Shown in pieces: positions 37,898-46,757 of a stretch of 64,000 nucleotides of DNA. The stretch is taken from contig NZ_JAQVBV010000008.1 in the NCBI RefSeq assembly GCF_028690125.1, positions 1-64,000 on the forward strand. Reading direction: 5' to 3'. The number at the start of each line of letters is the position of its first letter. Position 1 is the stretch's first letter. The notes under the pieces were generated by a model. The model saw only the letters and a program-made list of their open reading frames with translations, was not told where the DNA came from and did no database searches. This stretch comes from Bacteroides sp. Its GTDB lineage: Bacteria; Bacteroidota; Bacteroidia; Bacteroidales; Bacteroidaceae. The position numbers and the translations under genes were made by a program.

Positions 37898-38846
37898 AGT
37901 CAATCATCCTTTTTGGGTCATCGTAAATAAAGAAATGTCCGATCACATTAAAAGTTGGCGGTTTATTATCTTAATTGGTATCATTCTGCTTACTTGCATG
38001 GGATCACTTTACACAGCTCTCAACAGTATTGGCGCATCAATCAAAACAGATGATCCGGATAATTCATTTCTCTTTTTGAAATTGTTTACTATTTCTGACG
38101 GTACTCTTCCCTCTTTTGTGTTATTCATCAATTTTTTGGGTCCTCTGTTGGGGATAGCTTTGGGATTTGATGCTGTAAACTCGGAACAAAATAAGGGAAC
38201 TTTGAGTCGTATGCTATCTCAGCCCATTCATCGTGACTGCATTATTAACGCTAAGTTTGTAGCTGCATTGATTGTGGTTGGCATAATGTTGTTCATACTA
38301 GGATTTCTGGTGATGGGATGCGGATTAATTGCAATTGGGATCCCTCCTACAGCTGAAGAATTTTGGAGAATTATATTTTTTATAACACTTAGTATTTTCT
38401 ATGTAGCGTTTTGGTTGAATCTTGCTATTCTGTTTTCACTTTGCTTCCGTCAGGCAGCGACTTCTGCATTGGCCTCTGTAGCAGTATGGTTATTTTTTAG
38501 TGTATTTTATTCAATGATTGTCAATTTGGTGGCAAAGGCATTGAGTCCACCTCAAATGGTTTCGCCTTATCAGATGATAAGTTATCAGAAGTTTGTTTTA
38601 GGATTGATGCGCCTGGCACCGAATGAGTTATTCAATGATGCAACTACTACGTTGTTGATGCCTTCTGTAAGAAGTCTCGGACCATTAACAGTAGAACAAA
38701 TTCAAGGAGCTATCCCAAGCCTTCTTCCTTTAAGTCAGAGTCTCATGGTAGTATGGCCGCAGGTGACAGGGTTAATTGCAGCAACAGTTATTTGTTTCGC
38801 ACTTTCATATATTCTTTTTATGAGAAGGGAAATAAGGTCGCGGTAG
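37890..38846 (+). CDS. ABC-2 type transporter permease
   Basis: A 318-aa inner-membrane protein with about six membrane helices, for example FIILIGIILLTCMGSLYTAL and FVAALIVVGIMLFILGFLVMGCG. The motif GFDAVNSEQNKGTLSRMLSQPIHR in the first cytosolic loop is typical of ABC-2 permeases. The start at 37890 has a clear Shine-Dalgarno (GGAGG) and overlaps the ATPase stop; the longer frame from 37869 is rejected. It forms an exporter with the preceding two genes. A palindrome follows it. Confidence 0.92.
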   Translation: MNKVNHPFWVIVNKEMSDHIKSWRFIILIGIILLTCMGSLYTALNSIGASIKTDDPDNSFLFLKLFTISDGTLPSFVLFINFLGPLLGIALGFDAVNSEQNKGTLSRMLSQPIHRDCIINAKFVAALIVVGIMLFILGFLVMGCGLIAIGIPPTAEEFWRIIFFITLSIFYVAFWLNLAILFSLCFRQAATSALASVAVWLFFSVFYSMIVNLVAKALSPPQMVSPYQMISYQKFVLGLMRLAPNELFNDATTTLLMPSVRSLGPLTVEQIQGAIPSLLPLSQSLMVVWPQVTGLIAATVICFALSYILFMRREIRSR

Positions 38847-38918
38847 TCTTTTAAAGAGACTCTCACAAATAATATAAGAAAGTCAAAATATAACAAGATA
38901 TTCAGGAACGGTTTTTGC

Positions 38919-38959
38919 GGATTTCACGGTTTTTAATAGTAGCTAAAACCGTGAAATCC
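38919..38959. repeat. Perfect 15-bp palindrome between convergent genes
   Basis: GGATTTCACGGTTTT (38919-38933) is perfectly complementary to AAAACCGTGAAATCC (38945-38959), with an 11-nt loop. It lies between the ABC permease and the convergent histidine-kinase gene. There is no strong T-run on either side, so it is a stem-loop or intergenic repeat rather than a classic terminator, though it could end transcripts in both directions. Confidence 0.75.
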
Positions 38960-39075
38960 ATTTAATTATATGGTAAGGAAATATACAAATTAATTGCAAC
39001 AGCCTCTTTTAATTATTGCAAATCATAGTATATATTTTTGTTAGATAGAAGAATTATTTTTGTCACTCACTTTAT

Positions 39076-40353
39076 TTAGTTCAGTTTCGATATCTCAAAG
39101 CAATGTTCATGTTGCTCGAAATAATACTTTAGTTTCAGGTGCTGTAACCGGCAGATAGAATCGGCAATTGCTAAACCTAAACCAGTAGAACCTTCTTTTT
39201 TGCTTCCTTGATAGAAACGTTCGAAAATATGTTCTTTATCTAATGGATAATCCACTCCGGTATTTCGGAAAATAATATTATATTTGGTGATTTCAATTCG
39301 TATATGACCTCCATCAACATTATGAACAAAAGCATTCCTCAACAGATTTGTCAATAAAGCAACAGCCAATGATTCATTCATTGTTGCACAGAATTCACCT
39401 TGTTCCGTAATAGTTGTTTCTAAATCACGATATTCATAAACTTCTTCATAATCTTTCAAGTACTGTTTGAGAAAATCATTTAGTCCCAAATCTTTAGTAT
39501 CAGAAAATTGTCCATTATCTATTTTAGTCAATAATAATAATGATTTATTTAGTTTAGTGATATATTCTAAAGTCTGATGGGTTTTCATCAATTCTTCCAA
39601 TTGATGTTCAGATAACGAATCATCCTCCATCAACATCTCCAACCGATTACGGCAAATAGCAAGCGGAGTCTGTATCTCATGCGAAGCATTTCCTATAAAT
39701 TGCTTTTGCTGCTCGAATGTTTGTTCTGTACGTTCAACGTAACGAGTAGCGGCATCATTCAGTTTACGAAATTCTGTTATCTGAGTATTATTCTTTAACG
39801 GTTCATTTTTCTTTCCGGTCTTATAACCATCCAGCCAATGAAGCAGGACATATAACGGGCGCATATTCCGATAGAACACCCATACCGAAATAGCAATGAT
39901 AGAAAGTAATAAAGCAACATACAGAAAGATAATCCAGATAAGAATTGCACCTTTCAAATCATCTTTTTCGATACTGGGAGTAGATACAGTAAGTTTGTGA
40001 TAATACCCCTCGCCATCTTTAAAGATAGTAGTCAGAATACGTGCCGGTTCGGTTTCTTCCTTTTCTACAATATAAACCATAGAATCTTTATATTGAATAT
40101 CTTCATGGCTTTCTGCATATCTTTTGCTGACTTCTGTAAGATAATATTGGTTATTGGAGCCATTATTTCTAGCAGGCAACTCTTCTCCTGCCAATGCACG
40201 AATAATAATTGTTTCAGAATAGTCTTCCAACGCATCATCTACTTCATCATTAATTTCGTCAATCATCGTGACATAGAAAAAGACAGCCCAAATCGTTAGA
40301 ATAAGAGTTAAAGCTAAAGAAATGCGAAGAATGATGTAATATATCAATTTCAT
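39076..40353 (-). CDS. Sensor histidine kinase
   Basis: A 425-aa membrane kinase. Two membrane helices (about 6-28 and 130-155) flank a periplasmic sensor of about 100 residues. The HisKA box is FIGNASHEIQTPLA, with the phosphorylated histidine in SHE. The HATPase domain has the N-box NLLRNAFVHN and G-box GSTGLGLAIADSI. It follows the response regulator gene by 19 bp, so the two form a typical pair. The signal is unknown. Confidence 0.93.
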   Translation of the reverse strand: MKLIYYIILRISLALTLILTIWAVFFYVTMIDEINDEVDDALEDYSETIIIRALAGEELPARNNGSNNQYYLTEVSKRYAESHEDIQYKDSMVYIVEKEETEPARILTTIFKDGEGYYHKLTVSTPSIEKDDLKGAILIWIIFLYVALLLSIIAISVWVFYRNMRPLYVLLHWLDGYKTGKKNEPLKNNTQITEFRKLNDAATRYVERTEQTFEQQKQFIGNASHEIQTPLAICRNRLEMLMEDDSLSEHQLEELMKTHQTLEYITKLNKSLLLLTKIDNGQFSDTKDLGLNDFLKQYLKDYEEVYEYRDLETTITEQGEFCATMNESLAVALLTNLLRNAFVHNVDGGHIRIEITKYNIIFRNTGVDYPLDKEHIFERFYQGSKKEGSTGLGLAIADSICRLQHLKLKYYFEQHEHCFEISKLN

Positions 40354-40372
40354 AGATGAACGCCAGTTACTT

Positions 40373-41050
40373 TTATTCTACAATCATTTTATAGCCAAAA
40401 CCATAGACTGCTTTCAGCTCTATATTAGCTCCCGAATCTTTCAATTTCTTACGGAGATTTTTAATTTGAGCATAAATGAAATCAAAGTTGTCCACCTGAT
40501 CAATATGATCTCCCCAAACAGATTCTGCCAATGTATTCTTATTTATTAATCTTCCGGGGCGATTGATAAAGTATAATAAGATATCATATTCTTTGCGGTT
40601 CAACTCTAGCTCTTGATTATCAACAAAGACTTTGTATTTATCTGGTTCAACTCGTACATTTCCCTGACAAATATTAATTTCTCCGTCGTTTTGGTGGCGA
40701 CGGATAACACTTTTAATTCGTGCATTCAACTCAACCAAGTGAAATGGTTTAGGTAAATAATCGTCTGCTCCCAATTCCAGTCCCAAAACCTTATCTTCTA
40801 TCGAATCTTTAGCCGAAATAATTATCACATTCTCTCGTTTATGCATAGATTTCAGTTTCTCTAAAATATCTAATCCGCTTCCGCCAGGTAACATTATATC
40901 TAATAAGATACAATCATAGTTATAATCCTCTATTTTATTTAAAGCTGTATTGAAGCTATCTGCTGTTTCCACAACATAACGTTCTTTCTCTAATGAGAGT
41001 TGTATTAGTTCTCTTAGAGCCGGTTCATCTTCTACAATTAATATCTTCAT
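40373..41050 (-). CDS. OmpR-family response regulator
   Basis: A 225-aa regulator. The receiver domain has acidic pocket EDE (residues 7-9), phospho-acceptor Asp51 (LLDIMLP) and the conserved lysine in LPKPFHL. The C-terminal winged helix carries ELNRKEYDILLYFINRPGRLINKNTLAESVWG and VYGFGYKMI, typical of OmpR/PhoB DNA-binding. A Shine-Dalgarno-like GGAG precedes the ATG. The kinase follows downstream. Confidence 0.95.
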   Translation of the reverse strand: MKILIVEDEPALRELIQLSLEKERYVVETADSFNTALNKIEDYNYDCILLDIMLPGGSGLDILEKLKSMHKRENVIIISAKDSIEDKVLGLELGADDYLPKPFHLVELNARIKSVIRRHQNDGEINICQGNVRVEPDKYKVFVDNQELELNRKEYDILLYFINRPGRLINKNTLAESVWGDHIDQVDNFDFIYAQIKNLRKKLKDSGANIELKAVYGFGYKMIVE

Positions 41051-41116
41051 AAAAAGTTCTCCTTTCTTGTGCGATTACAAAGAAAAAGGATATTTCTGAA
41101 ATAAAACTGAAATGTA

Positions 41117-41158
41117 TAAAAAAAGAGTCTGAAATCTCAATTTGATTTCAAACTCTTT
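41117..41158 (-). terminator. Intrinsic terminator of proS
   Basis: The minus-strand RNA forms a 14-bp stem with one G-U (arms 41123-41136 and 41144-41157) and a 7-nt loop, then a T-run. It lies 40 bp after the proS stop. Confidence 0.85.
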
Positions 41159-41198
41159 GTGATTAATGTGATTTAGGTTGGGCTTTTCTCACATCTTC

Positions 41199-42692
41199 TT
41201 AATAAGAACGTGCAAAGATTACACGGCAAGCAGAGGGCTTACCTGTAACCATACATTTACCTGGTTCTTTATCACCAACAACGAATGATTCGAATGGGAT
41301 ACACCGAATAGTAGCTTTAGTTTCTTCTTTTATCTTTTCTTCAGTTTCAGTTGTTCCGTCCCAATGAGCCAGGATAAAACCGCCTTCTTCGATTTTTTCT
41401 TTGAATTCATCGTAAGAATCAACCGCAGTGATATGTGAATTACGATAATCTAACGCTTTCTGATAAATATTTTGCTGCATTTCTTCAAGCAGATTCTGAA
41501 CATATGTTTCAATACCGTCACAAGTTATTGTTTCTTTTTCAAGTGTATCGCGACGCATTACTTCCATCGTATTATTTTCTAAATCACGACCGCCCATCAC
41601 AAGACGTACAGGAACTCCCTTCAATTCATAATCTGCAAATTTGAAGCCCGGACGTTTATTATCCGCATTATCATATTTTACAGAAATACCCATTGCTTTT
41701 AGTTTGGCAACAATATCTGCAACTTTAGCATCAATTTGTTTCAGTTGTTCGTCGTTTTTATAGATAGGAACGATAACGACCTGAATAGGAGCTAAATGTG
41801 GAGGTAGAACCAAACCATTATCATCGGAGTGAGTCATAATCAACGCACCCATCAAACGAGTAGAAACTCCCCATGAAGTAGCCCAAACATATTCCAACTT
41901 ATTTTCTTTATTTACAAACTGAACGTCAAATGCTTTAGCAAAGTTTTGTCCCAAGAAATGAGAAGTACCACTCTGTAATGCTTTTCCGTCCTGCATCATC
42001 GCTTCAATAGTATAAGTATCAAGTGCACCGGCAAAACGTTCGTTAGCCGATTTAACACCTTTCACAACCGGCATAGCCATATATTTCTCTGCAAATTCAG
42101 CATATACATTCAGCATTCTTTGTGCTTCTTCTTCAGCTTCCTCACGCGTAGCATGTGCAGTATGTCCCTCTTGCCACAAAAATTCAGCAGTACGTAGGAA
42201 TAGACGAGTACGCATTTCCCAACGAAATACATTTGCCCATTGATTGCATAAAATAGGGAGATCACGGTAGGACTGAATCCAATTCTTATATGTGTTCCAG
42301 ATGATAGTTTCAGAGGTTGGACGAATAATCAGTTCTTCTTCTAACTTTGCAGCTGGGTCTACTACAACCCCAGAACCATCTTCTGCATTCTTCAAACGAT
42401 AGTGTGTTACAACAGCACATTCTTTAGCAAAACCTTCTACATGCTCTGCTTCACGACTAAGGAATGATTTTGGAATTAACAGCGGGAAATAAGCATTCAC
42501 ATGTCCTGTTTCTTTAAACATATCGTCCAATTGACGTTGTATTTTTTCCCAGATAGCGTATCCGTAAGGCTTAATCACCATACATCCGCGTACAGCAGAT
42601 TGTTCTGCCAAGTCAGCTTTTACCACCAAATCGTTGTACCATTGAGAATAGTTCTCACTACGTTTGGTCAGGTCTTTCAGTTCTTTTGCCAT
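41199..42692 (-). CDS. proS: Prolyl-tRNA synthetase (archaeal/eukaryal type)
   Basis: A 497-aa class II aminoacyl-tRNA synthetase charging tRNA-Pro. It shows the ProS type 3 features: [15 protein letters not shown], motif 2 region [40 protein letters not shown], and a C-terminal domain ending in RSY. The insertion domain of bacterial-type ProS is absent. The ATG at 42692 is chosen over 42719 because [19 protein letters not shown] is the usual N-terminus and a -7 box sits at 42736. Confidence 0.96.
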   Translation of the reverse strand: MAKELKDLTKRSENYSQWYNDLVVKADLAEQSAVRGCMVIKPYGYAIWEKIQRQLDDMFKETGHVNAYFPLLIPKSFLSREAEHVEGFAKECAVVTHYRLKNAEDGSGVVVDPAAKLEEELIIRPTSETIIWNTYKNWIQSYRDLPILCNQWANVFRWEMRTRLFLRTAEFLWQEGHTAHATREEAEEEAQRMLNVYAEFAEKYMAMPVVKGVKSANERFAGALDTYTIEAMMQDGKALQSGTSHFLGQNFAKAFDVQFVNKENKLEYVWATSWGVSTRLMGALIMTHSDDNGLVLPPHLAPIQVVIVPIYKNDEQLKQIDAKVADIVAKLKAMGISVKYDNADNKRPGFKFADYELKGVPVRLVMGGRDLENNTMEVMRRDTLEKETITCDGIETYVQNLLEEMQQNIYQKALDYRNSHITAVDSYDEFKEKIEEGGFILAHWDGTTETEEKIKEETKATIRCIPFESFVVGDKEPGKCMVTGKPSACRVIFARSY

Positions 42693-42735
42693 TATATTTT
42701 TCTTTTTGAAGTTTCTCAAGTGTTAAAACAGGATG

Positions 42736-42743
42736 CAAAAATA
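42736..42743 (-). promoter_or_regulatory. -7 promoter element of proS
   Basis: The minus strand reads TATTTTTG, a perfect TAnnTTTG box about 44 bp before the proS ATG. Confidence 0.45.
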
Positions 42744-42801
42744 CGAAAAATGAACGAACTGTGCCTATTCTTCGCAGTTTATTTTTAACTGTGATTAGAC
42801 T

Positions 42802-42833
42802 GTAAAAAGAAAGGAGTACCTTAAAGTACTCCT
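42802..42833 (-). terminator. Terminator of tRNA-Gly
   Basis: Perfect 8-bp stem AGGAGTAC (42812-42819)/GTACTCCT (42826-42833) with a 6-nt loop. On the minus strand it is followed by TTCTTTTT, about 33 bp after the tRNA. Confidence 0.75.
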
Positions 42834-42865
42834 CTCATCAATTTTTCTTCTTTATTTTTATAAAG

Positions 42866-42938
42866 AGCGGTAAACGAGGCTCGAACTCGCGACCCCCAGC
42901 TTGGGAAGCTAGTGCTCTACCAACTGAGCTATTACCGC
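42866..42938 (-). tRNA. tRNA-Gly (anticodon CCC)
   Basis: The reverse strand gives a 73-nt cloverleaf. Acceptor GCGGTAA pairs with TTACCGC, the D-arm is GCTC/GAGC, the anticodon stem CTAGC/GCTGG has one G-U, and the loop TTCCCAA gives anticodon CCC (Gly, GGG codon). The T-loop is TTCGAGC. The discriminator is T and no CCA is encoded. Confidence 0.93.
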
Positions 42939-42979
42939 ATTCATATACTTTTTCACAAATGCCTTATGAAATAGTGGTG

Positions 42980-43009
42980 CAAAGGTAAACATAATTTTTA
43001 TATCTCAAA
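42980..43009 (-). promoter_or_regulatory. Promoter of tRNA-Gly
   Basis: Minus strand -7 box TACCTTTG (42980-42987) and a perfect -33 TTTG (43006-43009) separated by 18 bp. This is the best promoter match in the window. Confidence 0.65.
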
Positions 43010-43159
43010 TAAAATCTTTTATTTTTTAGCAGAAGAAGAATTAACAATATTCATCGTTTGTTTCATTATATATATCGATAGTCTATTTACTCATAGGTTA
43101 AAGTGAACAAACCCATTCATTTATATGTTAGAAAGTCTCTAAAATAAGATTTGACTGAC

Positions 43160-44572
43160 ATGAAAAAGAATTCGCTAATTATCGCACTACTTATTTTATG
43201 TTTTCCTGGCATTCGGATGTACGCACAAACTCCGCTAAGTTTTGTAGAATCATTGCGTATACTCCAGCAAGGAAATCAGAGTTTGAAGATAGCTGATAAA
43301 GGTATAGAGATAGCAAAGACAGAACGTGACAAATTAAATGCTTTCTGGTATCCCAGTTTGCAATCAACAGGTGCTTTCGTGCATATGTCCGAGAAGATTG
43401 AGGTGAAACAACCTCTATCACAATTTACAGATCCCGCTAAGGATTTTGTGCATTCCATTATTCCCGATGATCAAATAATTTCATCCATTCTTGATCAAAT
43501 AGGTACTAACACTCTTATTTTCCCACTTACACCACGTAACTTGACAACAGTCGATTTATCGGCTGAATGGGTTCTTTTCTCAGGAGGAAAGCGTTTCCGT
43601 GCTACCAATATCGGGCGTACAATGGTAGATTTGGCCAGAGAAACCCGTGCAGAAGTCTCTGCTAACCAACAAAACCTGTTAGCAGAAAGTTATTATGGAC
43701 TTCGATTGGCACAACAGATTATATCTGTACGCGAAGAAACATTCAAAGGATTGCAAAAACATTATGAAAATGCTCTCAAACTAGAAGCAGCCGGAATAAT
43801 AGACAAAGCAGGACGTTTGTTTGCTCAAGTCAATATGGACGAAGCTAAACGGGAATTGGAAGCTGCCCGTAAGGAAGAGACAGTCATGCAAAGTGCTCTT
43901 AAAACTCTACTGAACAAGAAAGATAGAGATGAGAACATTGTCCCTACTTCTCCCCTGTTTATGAATGATTCTATACCACCTAAAATGATTTTCGATCTAT
44001 CAGTTAGAAGTGGAAACTATCTACTGAACCAGATCCATTTACAAGAACATATTGCCAAGCAACAAGTACGTATCGACCAAAGCGGTTACTTTCCGAATAT
44101 AGCATTATTTGGAAAACAAACACTTTATTCGCACGGTATCCAAAGTAATTTGGTTCCTCGTACTATGATCGGAATCGGATTTACATGGAACTTGTTTGAT
44201 GGACTGGATCGCGAAAAACGGATTCGACAATCGAAGCTAACACAACAGACACTAGCCTTGGGGCATATGAAAGCCCAAGATGATCTGGCTGTAGGAGTAG
44301 ACAAGCTATATACGCAACTTCAAAAAGCGCAGGACAATGTAAAAGCATTAAATGCAACTATTGAATTGAGCGAAGAATTGGTACGTATCCGCAAAAAGTC
44401 TTTCACTGAAGGAATGGCGACTTCTACCGAAGTCATTGATGCGGAGACAATGCTTTCAAAAGTGAAAGTAGCCCGATTGGCTGCTTATTATGAATATGAT
44501 GTGGCACTGATGAATTTACTTTCACTTTGTGGCACACCGGAACAATTTGTAAACTATCAACCTAAACCGTAA
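43160..44572 (+). CDS. TolC-like outer-membrane efflux protein
   Basis: A 470-aa protein with signal peptide (SLIIALLILCFPGIRMYAQ) and the two long helical-hairpin repeats of the outer-membrane efflux family, for example AEVSANQQNLLAESYYGLRLAQQII and GVDKLYTQLQKAQDNVKALNATIELSEELVRIRKKSFTEG type segments. It would trimerise into an outer-membrane exit duct. The start is the ATG at 43160, not the TTG at 43151. It heads a four-gene export operon. Confidence 0.92.
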   Translation: MKKNSLIIALLILCFPGIRMYAQTPLSFVESLRILQQGNQSLKIADKGIEIAKTERDKLNAFWYPSLQSTGAFVHMSEKIEVKQPLSQFTDPAKDFVHSIIPDDQIISSILDQIGTNTLIFPLTPRNLTTVDLSAEWVLFSGGKRFRATNIGRTMVDLARETRAEVSANQQNLLAESYYGLRLAQQIISVREETFKGLQKHYENALKLEAAGIIDKAGRLFAQVNMDEAKRELEAARKEETVMQSALKTLLNKKDRDENIVPTSPLFMNDSIPPKMIFDLSVRSGNYLLNQIHLQEHIAKQQVRIDQSGYFPNIALFGKQTLYSHGIQSNLVPRTMIGIGFTWNLFDGLDREKRIRQSKLTQQTLALGHMKAQDDLAVGVDKLYTQLQKAQDNVKALNATIELSEELVRIRKKSFTEGMATSTEVIDAETMLSKVKVARLAAYYEYDVALMNLLSLCGTPEQFVNYQPKP

Positions 44573-44578
44573 GAAATA

Positions 44579-45568
44579 ATGAAACCAATGAGTAGAACCC
44601 TTTCCTGGGCTTTTGTCATCATCATGCTGGCAGTTGCCATTTTCACAGCCCTGGGAATGATATTGATGCATAAACAACCGCTAGTTCTGCAAGGACAGGC
44701 GGAAGCAACAGAAATTCGGATTAGCGGGAAACTTCCCGGACGTATTGACACCTTTTTAGTGAAAGAAGGTGATTGGGTACATCAGGGAGACACTCTCGTT
44801 GTTATCAATAGTCCCGAAGTACACGCTAAATACCAACAGGTAAATGCTTTGGAGCAAGTAGCTATGCAACAAAATAAGAAGATTGATGCAGGCACTCGCA
44901 AGCAGATCGTGGCTACTGCACTGCAATTATGGAATAAAACAGAAAGTGATCTGACATTGGCTAATACAACCTATAGCCGTATTCTTACATTATATAAGGA
45001 TAGTGTAGTGACTTCTCAACGAAAGGATGAAGTAGAAGCAATGTACAAAGCAGCCTTAGCTGCCGAGCGTGCAGCCTACGAGCAATATCAGATGGCTGTA
45101 GACGGTGCACAGAAAGAAGATAAAGCATCGGCAGCCAGTATGGTAGATGCTGCACGAAGTACAGTAGATGAAGTTTCCGCACTATTAGTAGACGCGCGAT
45201 TAACCGCACCGGAAGACGGACAGATTGCTACTATCTTTCCCAAACGTGGTGAACTGGTTGCACCGGGAACACCTATCATGAATTTGGTGGTTATGGATGA
45301 TGTACATGTTGTACTCAATGTTCGGGAAGACCTGATGCCGCAATTTAAAATGGGAGGAACATTCATTGCAAATGTACCTGCTATCGGTAAAGAGAATATT
45401 GAATTCAAAATCTATTATATCAGTCCATTAGGTAGTTTTGCTACATGGAAATCAACCAAACAGACCGGGAGTTACGATTTGCAAACTTTTGAGATCCATG
45501 CTCGTCCCACACAGAAAGTAGAAGATTTGCGTCCGGGAATGTCCGTATTATTGACGCTAAACGATTAA
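44579..45568 (+). CDS. HlyD-family periplasmic adaptor
   Basis: A 329-aa membrane-fusion protein. It has an N-terminal helix (LSWAFVIIMLAVAIFTALGM), a split biotinyl-lipoyl-like domain (GKLPGRIDTFLVKEGDWVHQGDTL and the return half LTAPEDGQIATIFPKRGELVAPGTP), a coiled-coil hairpin between them (about 85-205), and a beta-barrel part. It would link the ABC-2 permeases to the TolC-like duct. It starts 6 bp after the duct gene. Confidence 0.93.
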   Translation: MKPMSRTLSWAFVIIMLAVAIFTALGMILMHKQPLVLQGQAEATEIRISGKLPGRIDTFLVKEGDWVHQGDTLVVINSPEVHAKYQQVNALEQVAMQQNKKIDAGTRKQIVATALQLWNKTESDLTLANTTYSRILTLYKDSVVTSQRKDEVEAMYKAALAAERAAYEQYQMAVDGAQKEDKASAASMVDAARSTVDEVSALLVDARLTAPEDGQIATIFPKRGELVAPGTPIMNLVVMDDVHVVLNVREDLMPQFKMGGTFIANVPAIGKENIEFKIYYISPLGSFATWKSTKQTGSYDLQTFEIHARPTQKVEDLRPGMSVLLTLND

Positions 45569-45572
45569 AAGC

Positions 45573-46757
45573 ATGAGTTCATCACAAACATATTATCCTT
45601 TTCACGCTGTATTGCTTAGAGAATGGCAACGTATGACTTCGCGACGTCTTTATTTGGGAGTATGCATTGTCCTGCCACTGTTCACTCTCTTCTTTATGGC
45701 TACCATTTTCGGCAACGGACAAATGGAAAACATACCTATTGGCATTATCGACCAGGATAATACAGCGAGTTCCAGAGCAATAGTCCGTAATATATCAGCC
45801 GTGCCTACATTTAAAGTAACGCGACACTTTGTAAACGAAGCTGCCGCCCGAAAAGCCGTGCAGAAAAAGGAAATATATGGTTATCTCTCTATTCCGCCCA
45901 AATTTGAGCAATATGCTATCACCGGAAAGAATGCAACACTTTCCTATTATTATCATTATGCGCTCATGTCGGTTGGCGGTGAACTGATGGCTGCATTCGA
46001 AACATCCTTAGCTTCGGTGTCTCTTTCGCCTATCGTGATGCAAGCTGTTGCGTTAGGAGTAGACCAAGAACAGATTACCACTTTTCTATTACCTGTACAA
46101 GCAGATAATCATCCGATATATAATCCGAGCCTTGATTATTCGGTATATTTAAGTCAGCCCTTCTTTTTCGTATTATTCCAGGTCCTGATTCTACTGACTA
46201 CAGTATATGCAGTTGGTATTGAAATAAAGTTCCGAACAGCTAATGCATGGTTAGCTATTGCCAAAGGAAACATGGTAACAGCCGTATTAGGAAAACTGCT
46301 GCCCTATACTATTATATATATACTGATAGGATGGCTTGCCAATTATGTAATGTTTGGCATTCTGCATATTCCTTTTCAGGGAAGTTGGTGGCTAATGAAT
46401 ATGATGACTGTCCTTTTCATTGTAGCAACGCAAGCTCTTGGACTATTTTTGTTTTCATTATTCCCTGCCATTTCACTAATCATTAGTATCGTCTCAATGG
46501 TAGGTTCTTTAGGTGCTACCTTATCGGGGGTAACCTTTCCAGTTCCTAATATGTATCCGTTAGTGCGAGATGCTTCCAATCTATTTCCTGTCCGTCATTT
46601 TACAGAAGCAATGCAAATGATGCTTTATGGAGGCAGTGGATTTATTCATCTTTGGACGTCGGCTGTAATATTGTGTATATTTCCTTTGTTGGCACTTATG
46701 TTGCTTCCCCATTTGAAACGAGCTATAGAAAGTCATAAGTATGAAAACATTAAGTAA
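45573..46757 (+). CDS. ABC-2 type permease, first of pair (YhhJ/YbhR-like)
   Basis: A 394-aa inner-membrane protein. One helix near residues 28-46 (LGVCIVLPLFTLFFMATIF) is followed by a periplasmic domain of about 130 residues (IPIGIIDQDNTASSRAIVRN) and five more helices at 190-385. This matches the long ABC-2 permeases found with HlyD proteins. It begins 4 bp after the adaptor. Its end overlaps the next permease by 17 bp. No ATP-binding protein is encoded in the operon. Confidence 0.9.
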   Translation: MSSSQTYYPFHAVLLREWQRMTSRRLYLGVCIVLPLFTLFFMATIFGNGQMENIPIGIIDQDNTASSRAIVRNISAVPTFKVTRHFVNEAAARKAVQKKEIYGYLSIPPKFEQYAITGKNATLSYYYHYALMSVGGELMAAFETSLASVSLSPIVMQAVALGVDQEQITTFLLPVQADNHPIYNPSLDYSVYLSQPFFFVLFQVLILLTTVYAVGIEIKFRTANAWLAIAKGNMVTAVLGKLLPYTIIYILIGWLANYVMFGILHIPFQGSWWLMNMMTVLFIVATQALGLFLFSLFPAISLIISIVSMVGSLGATLSGVTFPVPNMYPLVRDASNLFPVRHFTEAMQMMLYGGSGFIHLWTSAVILCIFPLLALMLLPHLKRAIESHKYENIK

